Shown in pieces: positions 60,007 to 64,000 of a stretch of 64,000 nucleotides of DNA (the first letter of the stretch is position 1; every line of letters begins with the position of its first letter). The stretch lies in NCBI GenBank assembly GCA_017427545.1, contig JAFRSO010000015.1:1-64000 (forward strand). Reading direction: 5' to 3'. Source of the stretch: Selenomonadaceae bacterium (lineage in GTDB: Bacteria; Bacillota; Negativicutes; Selenomonadales; Selenomonadaceae). Position numbers and translations under genes: made by a program. The notes beneath the pieces were generated by a model. It was given only the letters and a program-made list of their open reading frames with translations, did no database searches and was not told where the DNA came from.

Positions 60007-60375
60007 TTAAAAGTAATTTTGCATGTCCAATTTCGTAAAATCTTTATTGAAAGCTTTTGCGGCGATTTTCATAGCCTTGTTGCGAGAAATCTCGTTGTTG
60101 TTTTTGTCGAAATATTTGTTTTGGCCGCCCCAACTGGACACCATAGTTACGCCTGCTTTTTTCCACGCGTCGGAAACCTCGTCGCTAATGCTGCCGTACT
60201 CGAAAAAGGTTCTTGTTGCGCCGTAGCGATCGCAACCGGTTCCGATATCGTTCAAAAAGCGACTGTCGCCGGCAACTTCACTGTAAGTGCCGCCCGCAAC
60301 TTGATCGAGTTCGCTATCACTCATTGCTTCGAGTTTCGCATTGATTTTCTTGATATTTTCCTCACGTGTTGCCAT
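60007..60375 (-). CDS. double-glycine-leader precursor protein 3
   Basis: 122 aa. Leader MATREENIKKINAKLEAMSD followed by SELDQVAGG. The mature part contains a single Cys (GTGCDRYGATRTFFEYG), SDEVSDAWKKAGVTMVSSWG and NKYFDKNNNEISRNKAMKIA. The last stretch is homologous to that of precursor 1. ATG at 60375 after GGAGGCAAGCACT. Confidence 0.75.
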   Translation of the reverse strand: MATREENIKKINAKLEAMSDSELDQVAGGTYSEVAGDSRFLNDIGTGCDRYGATRTFFEYGSISDEVSDAWKKAGVTMVSSWGGQNKYFDKNNNEISRNKAMKIAAKAFNKDFTKLDMQNYF

Positions 60376-60408
60376 AGTGCTTGCCTCCAAATTGTTTTCT
60401 GCCGGTTT

Positions 60409-60744
60409 TTAACGCTTGACATCAAATCCGGGCACGGGGTCGACGTTCGGATTGGGATTCGGGTTGCCTATTGGCGCAGGAGCGGCTTTACTGTACTTCT
60501 GAACGTTAAATCCGGGAACGGGGTAAACGTTCGGATTGGGATTCGGGTTGCCTATTGTCAAGGGATCGACTTTAATCTCTTGCTTCAAACCAAATCCGGG
60601 AACAGGGTCGATGTTCGGATTGGTTTTCGGATCGCCCATTGTCGAAGGGTCAATGCCTGCGCCTGCCACTCTGTCGAGTTCCTCATCACTCATTGCGTCG
60701 AGTTCCGCGTTGATTTTCTTGAGGTTTTCTTCACGTGTTGCCAT
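60409..60744 (-). CDS. double-glycine-leader precursor protein 4 with 28-aa repeats
   Basis: 111 aa. Leader MATREENLKKINAELDAMSD then EELDRVAGA, so the second Gly is Ala. The mature part has a 28-residue period occurring 2.7 times, each unit with NPNxDPVPGF or NPNVYPVPGF (positions about 42, 70 and 98). No Cys, many Pro and Asn. It looks like several core peptides in one precursor, or a flexible repeat protein. ATG at 60744 after GGAGGTAAACATT. The minus-strand region upstream has TTGACA followed by a (TA)n run. Confidence 0.72.
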   Translation of the reverse strand: MATREENLKKINAELDAMSDEELDRVAGAGIDPSTMGDPKTNPNIDPVPGFGLKQEIKVDPLTIGNPNPNPNVYPVPGFNVQKYSKAAPAPIGNPNPNPNVDPVPGFDVKR

Positions 60745-60870
60745 AATGTTTACCTCCAAACCAAAATTTTCAAACGAATCAAGTATATATATATATTGTC
60801 AAGACCTTTTTAAAATATTTTCCGGAGACAAAATCCGTGACAAATTAAATTTTGCAAGGGATTTTCTACT

Positions 60871-60899
60871 TTGACGCGCTGTGTTAAAATGTTTTTAAT
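60871..60899 (+). promoter_or_regulatory. promoter of mtaD
   Basis: TTGACG, 17 bp, TTTAAT, about 18 bp before the ATG. Divergent from the precursor cluster. Confidence 0.62.
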
Positions 60900-60917
60900 C
60901 AAACTGGGAAATGAGGA

Positions 60918-62198
60918 ATGAATGTGGATAAAAATTTCGTAATCAGCGGTGTGAAGATGTTTAAGCCCGACGGTACTGTTGAGGTGGCGAATATTCACGT
61001 CAGCGGCGATAGGATCGTTAAGGGAAATGGGAAATGGGAAACGGGAAAAGTTATTGACGGCAGAAATAAATTTGCGACGCCGGGATTGGTCAACGCTCAC
61101 ACGCACGCTTCAATGACTTTGCTTAGAAGTTATTCCGACGACAAGGCGTTGATGGATTGGCTCCAAAAAGATATTTGGCCGATTGAAGACAAAATGACGC
61201 GCAAAGATATTTATTGGGGAGCGGCATTGGCGGCAGTTGAAATGATTCGCGGCGGGACGACTGCTTTTGCTGACATGTACGGCCCCGACATGAGCGAAGT
61301 TGCCAAAGTCGTCGACGAATCGGGCTTGCGTGGCAGTTTAAGTCAAGGGCTTATAAGTTTCGCCAACGGTGATAAAAAACTTGCCTCAAACGTCGAACTG
61401 TATAAAAATTTTCACGGCGCAGCGGACGGTCGAATTACCGTAATGTTCGGGCCGCACGCGATTTACACTTGCCCGCCCGATTACCTTAAAAAGGTCGTGA
61501 ATGAGGCGTCCAAACTCGGCGCGGAAATTCATATGCACATGAACGAAACTCAAACCGAAATTAACGATTGCTTGAAAAATTACGGCAAGCGTCCGTTTGA
61601 AGTCGTCAACGAAACGGGGCTGTTTGATCTTGGAACTTTGGCGGCTCATTGCGTCCACTTAAGCGATAACGAAATTGAAATCATCAAGCAGAAAAAAATT
61701 CGCGTGGCTCACAATCCCGGCTCCAACATGAAACTTGCAAGCGGCATTTGTCCCGCGACGAAACTTTTGGCTCAAGGCGTGACGGTTGCAATCGGTACTG
61801 ACGGCGCGTCAAGCAATAACAATCTCGACATGGTGGAAGAAATCAGATTGGCGGCATTGTTGGCAAAAGTCGACACGCTCGATCCGAAAGTTATTCCGGC
61901 AGCTCAAGCAATTCAAATGGCAACGGAATTTGGCGCGAAGGCTCTCGGCTTGCAAAAAGTCGGACGGCTTGAGGAAGGTTGCAAGGCGGATATTGTGCTT
62001 TGGGATATGGGCGGCGTTGAGTGGCAGCCGAATTATAATCCCGCGTCACTTTTGGTATATTCGGCGAACTCTGCGGCGGCGGATACAGTCATCGTCGACG
62101 GGAAAATTTTAATGGAAAATCGCGAGCTGAAAACTTTGGACGAGGAAAAAATTTTTGCGGAGTTCACGGCCTGCGCAAATCGTCTCACGAAAAATTAA
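60918..62198 (+). CDS. mtaD: 5-methylthioadenosine/S-adenosylhomocysteine deaminase
   Basis: A 426-aa amidohydrolase. The metal site HTHASMTLLRSYSDD lies near residue 57, followed by IRGGTTAFADMYGPDM near 110, HMHMNETQTEINDC near 195, LAAHCVHLSDNEIE near 235, and IGTDGASSNNNLDMVEE near 292. It deaminates MTA or SAH to the inosyl form, in parallel with ahcY in SAH removal. The N-terminal strand region contains a repeat tract read as VKGNGKWETGK. ATG preceded by TGGGAAATGAGG, itself repeat-like. Confidence 0.92.
   Translation: MNVDKNFVISGVKMFKPDGTVEVANIHVSGDRIVKGNGKWETGKVIDGRNKFATPGLVNAHTHASMTLLRSYSDDKALMDWLQKDIWPIEDKMTRKDIYWGAALAAVEMIRGGTTAFADMYGPDMSEVAKVVDESGLRGSLSQGLISFANGDKKLASNVELYKNFHGAADGRITVMFGPHAIYTCPPDYLKKVVNEASKLGAEIHMHMNETQTEINDCLKNYGKRPFEVVNETGLFDLGTLAAHCVHLSDNEIEIIKQKKIRVAHNPGSNMKLASGICPATKLLAQGVTVAIGTDGASSNNNLDMVEEIRLAALLAKVDTLDPKVIPAAQAIQMATEFGAKALGLQKVGRLEEGCKADIVLWDMGGVEWQPNYNPASLLVYSANSAAADTVIVDGKILMENRELKTLDEEKIFAEFTACANRLTKN
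61019..61051. repeat. GGGAAAT-type tract inside mtaD
   Basis: AAGGGAAATGGGAAATGGGA and following units are read in frame in the N-terminal beta part of MtaD. Unit type as in hypF at 24713. Confidence 0.87.
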
Positions 62199-62200
62199 GC

Positions 62201-62229
62201 TTGTATTTTAAAAATCAGTCGTTTATAAT
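62201..62229 (+). promoter_or_regulatory. promoter of rodZ
   Basis: TTGTAT, 17 bp, TATAAT, 24 bp before the ATG. It begins directly after the mtaD stop. Confidence 0.7.
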
Positions 62230-62253
62230 GCGCCCTGAAAGGAGATGTTGTAA

Positions 62254-63078
62254 ATGGTAGGTTATACGCTTCGCCAGGAGCGCGAGCGACAGAATTTATC
62301 CATCAATGACATTGAGCAGGGCACGAGTATTCGAGCACTTTACATAGAGGCAATCGAGAACGGTGAATACGATAAACTGCCGGGCACGATTTACACCAAG
62401 GGCTTCATCAAAAATTACGCGAAGTTTTTAAACATGGACGCCGACGCGCTTGCCAAGGAGTTCATGGCTGATATAGCTGAACTTTCAGCGGACACGGCAA
62501 CTGCAAATGCTTCGGCGGAAAATGACGCGGCTCAACCTCCCGAAAATAAGCCGGAAGTTAAACCCGTTAAGCAAGATAAAAAACCTTTGGGCTATTCAAT
62601 TCAAGACAAAAATCGAAGTTCATCGGGCTTGTTGATTGTGGCGGCAGTCGTCATAATCGCGGCAATCGCGGGCGGTTTATGGTCGTGGCTGACAAGTTCG
62701 GAAGGCGGCGAAGTTGCCAAAGTCGATCCTCCTCAACAACAAACTCAACAGGCTCCGCAACCCGCTGCGCCCGAACCTGTTCCGCAAGAAAATCCTACAC
62801 CGGTTGCAAACGCCAATCCCGCTCCACAAACTCCCGCCGATAAAGTTGCAGTGCAGGCGCGTTTCAATGATCGTTGCTGGGCACTTGTCACGGTCGACGG
62901 CAATGTTGTTCAAGAGGGCGTCATTGAGGGCGGGCAGACTCTTTCTTGGGAAGGCAAAGAAAATATTACTTTCCGCCTGGGCAATGCGGGCGCGGTTGAA
63001 TTTTTCCAAGACGGCAAAAGTCTCGGCGTTCAAGGCGGCGTGGGCGATGTCGTCGACAAAACTTTTACTCGCAAATAA
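62254..63078 (+). CDS. rodZ: RodZ-like helix-turn-helix and DUF4115 membrane protein
   Basis: A 274-aa protein. The N-terminal HTH domain (TLRQERERQNLSINDIEQGT ... LPGTIYTKGFIKNYAKFLN) is followed by a membrane helix (GLLIVAAVVIIAAIAGGLW) near residue 130. A Pro/Gln-rich linker and a periplasmic DUF4115 domain (DRCWALVTVDGNVVQEGVIE ... FRLGNAGAVEF) follow. RodZ links MreB to the elongation machinery, so a role in cell shape is likely. Confidence 0.9.
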   Translation: MVGYTLRQERERQNLSINDIEQGTSIRALYIEAIENGEYDKLPGTIYTKGFIKNYAKFLNMDADALAKEFMADIAELSADTATANASAENDAAQPPENKPEVKPVKQDKKPLGYSIQDKNRSSSGLLIVAAVVIIAAIAGGLWSWLTSSEGGEVAKVDPPQQQTQQAPQPAAPEPVPQENPTPVANANPAPQTPADKVAVQARFNDRCWALVTVDGNVVQEGVIEGGQTLSWEGKENITFRLGNAGAVEFFQDGKSLGVQGGVGDVVDKTFTRK

Positions 63079-63084
63079 AAAATT

Positions 63085-63117
63085 CCTCGTCACTCACGAA
63101 GAGCGGCGGGGCTTTTT
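63085..63117 (+). terminator. terminator of rodZ
   Basis: CCTCGTC pairs with GGCGGGG (some G-T pairs), then CTTTTT. Confidence 0.6.
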
Positions 63118-63133
63118 GTAGGGAGAAGAATTT

Positions 63134-63889
63134 ATGAAATTTGCTTCGTGGAATGTCAACGGCTTGCGTGCTCGTCTCAAAAAAGATTTTATGCCGGCGT
63201 TCAAAAAACTCGACGCGGATATTTTTGCCGTGCAGGAAATTAAAATGCAGGCGGGCGAGGCTATCCTTGAGCTTAACGGCTATCAGCAATTTTGGAATTA
63301 CGGCGAACGCAAAGGTTATTCGGGGACGGCGATTTTCTCACGCGTCGAACCAAAAGATTTCACGTGCGGAATCGGCGTTGATGAATTTGACCGCGAAGGC
63401 CGCGTTATCACTCTCGACTTCGGAGAAATTTTTTTCGTCAACGTCTACGTTCCCAACTCCCACAATCTTGAATGGCTTGAACGTCGAATGAACTGGGAAA
63501 ATATTTTTCGCGAATATCTCAAGACTTTGGACGCTCAAAAGCCCGTTATCGTTTGCGGTGATTTTAATGTTGCGCATGAACCGATAGATTTAAAAAATCC
63601 CGCGTCGAATCATCATAACGCGGGTTTCAGTGACGAGGAGCGCGGCAAGTTCACCGAACTTTTGAACGCCGGCTTCGTCGATATTTTTCGTCGCCGCAAT
63701 CCCACGCTCACCGGTGCTTACACGTGGTGGAGCTATCTTCGCAAGGCGCGTCTCACGAATGCCGGTTGGCGTATCGATTATTTTTTGATTTCGGAACGGC
63801 TGACTGATAACGTTGTCGACGCCGCGATTGAGAGCGACATTTTCGGCAGCGACCATTGCCCCGTAACTTTATTAATGCGTAATGCGTAA
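63134..63889 (+). CDS. exoA: exodeoxyribonuclease III (AP endonuclease)
   Basis: A 251-aa exonuclease III-type enzyme for abasic-site repair. Seen: FASWNVNGLRARLKKDF at the start, VQEIKMQAGE (metal Glu), GYSGTAIFSRVEP, VNVYVPNSHN, VCGDFNVAHEPIDLKNP near residue 138, and the late GSDHCPVTLL with catalytic Asp-His. The last residues MRNA and the TAA stop come from an AATGCG repeat tract. ATG preceded by AGGGAGAAG. Confidence 0.96.
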   Translation: MKFASWNVNGLRARLKKDFMPAFKKLDADIFAVQEIKMQAGEAILELNGYQQFWNYGERKGYSGTAIFSRVEPKDFTCGIGVDEFDREGRVITLDFGEIFFVNVYVPNSHNLEWLERRMNWENIFREYLKTLDAQKPVIVCGDFNVAHEPIDLKNPASNHHNAGFSDEERGKFTELLNAGFVDIFRRRNPTLTGAYTWWSYLRKARLTNAGWRIDYFLISERLTDNVVDAAIESDIFGSDHCPVTLLMRNA

Positions 63890-63936
63890 TGCGCAATGCG
63901 TAATTAAAAACAACTCCTAACTCCTAACTCCTAACT
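63873..63936. repeat. TAATGCG / CTAACTC tandem-repeat tract
   Basis: Four TAATGCG-type heptads, a short break, then three CTAACTC heptads. It sets the C-terminus of exoA on the plus strand and of the next gene on the minus strand. Confidence 0.92.
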
Positions 63937-64000
63937 GTTCAAGCTCCTCCGGCGTGACTGTCGTTGAGGAAATTTTTTTTATTTGTTCGTCTTTGGTAAG
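63917..64000 (-). CDS. C-terminal end of an unidentified gene (partial)
   Basis: The last 27 codons read LTKDEQIKKISSTTVTPEEL and then EQLGVRS before TAG. The residues QLGVRS and the stop come from CTAACTC repeats. The gene continues beyond the window; too little is present to name it. Confidence 0.6.
   Translation of the reverse strand, partial: LTKDEQIKKISSTTVTPEELEQLGVRS

Noticed and set aside
1-64000. tRNA, rRNA or tmRNA genes.
   Set aside because: No cloverleaf with the TTCRA-type loop or rRNA-like sequence was noticed in the gaps; a covariance search would be decisive.

Overview
The window reads as chromosomal DNA of a diderm Firmicute, most likely a Negativicutes (Selenomonadales). 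It combines Firmicute housekeeping genes (HemZ, RNase J, SigH, NG-only FtsY, PTS-linked DhaKLM, a MurP/MupG/MurQ-type MurNAc route) with outer-membrane traits (a large autotransporter, LPS-core type GT2/GT9 glycosyltransferases). It also has a cysteine phytase of the type known from Selenomonas. No rRNA, tRNA, CRISPR array, prophage or complete insertion sequence was seen.

Layout. 0-3.5 kb: yraN, nitroreductase, purF, ftsY (minus strand). 3.6-9 kb: plus-strand run fur-hemZ-PARG-like-phzF-pgeF-radical SAM. 9-15 kb: ald, an LTA-synthase-like sulfatase, a DUF401 permease, a CsoR-type repressor, a radical SAM gene. 15-20.8 kb: a 28-aa hydrophobic peptide with complementary UTRs, dhaKLM, a MurP-like EIIBC, a secreted transglutaminase-like protein and phytase. 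20.9-33 kb: priA, a HEPN/MNT pair, hypF, a DUF4127 protein, an ACT protein, sigH, cobU-GNAT-cobQ, rnj. 33.6-37.7 kb: a glycan/LPS gene run. 37.8-45.5 kb: a two-component pair with a sensorless kinase, the autotransporter, small hypothetical genes, lgt. 45.6-52 kb: two proteins rich in Glu/Pro repeats, maf, a possible new toxin-antitoxin pair, rtcB, carbonic anhydrase. 52.3-58.9 kb: polysaccharide deacetylase, murQ, mupG, NlpC/P60, cobJ, and an operon of a coiled-coil protein, ahcY, brnT and brnA. 59-60.8 kb: four consecutive double-glycine-leader precursor genes. 60.9-64 kb: mtaD, rodZ, exoA and the end of an unidentified gene.

Most striking observations. (1) Tracts of degenerate 6-7-mer tandem repeats (units such as CTAGTTC, CTAACAG, CTAATCC, CTAACTC, TAATGCG, GGGAAAT) lie between genes throughout. 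They enter genes: they supply stop codons and C-terminal residues of several proteins, apparently truncate MurQ, and sit in frame inside hypF (three times) and mtaD. (2) The 28-aa peptide gene at 15.3 kb is flanked by a near-perfect inverted repeat whose outer edge coincides with the predicted transcription start, so the mRNA ends could pair, as in type I toxin mRNAs. (3) Four double-glycine-leader precursors, one with a 28-residue tandem repeat, have no processing or export gene in view. (4) A BrnA-like small protein is paired with an unrecognised 142-aa protein in the gene order of brnT-brnA. (5) A 22 x 33 bp minisatellite is coding in a membrane/TPR protein. (6) The PTS EIIBC gene appears to need an ATT start.

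Pathway links: dhaKLM (dihydroxyacetone phosphorylation from PEP), MurP-like EIIBC with MupG and MurQ (MurNAc-containing muropeptide recycling, split between 17.8 and 53-55 kb), ahcY plus mtaD (S-adenosylhomocysteine removal), and cobU/cobQ/cobJ (cobalamin synthesis). All functions are inferred from sequence reading only; no database search was possible.
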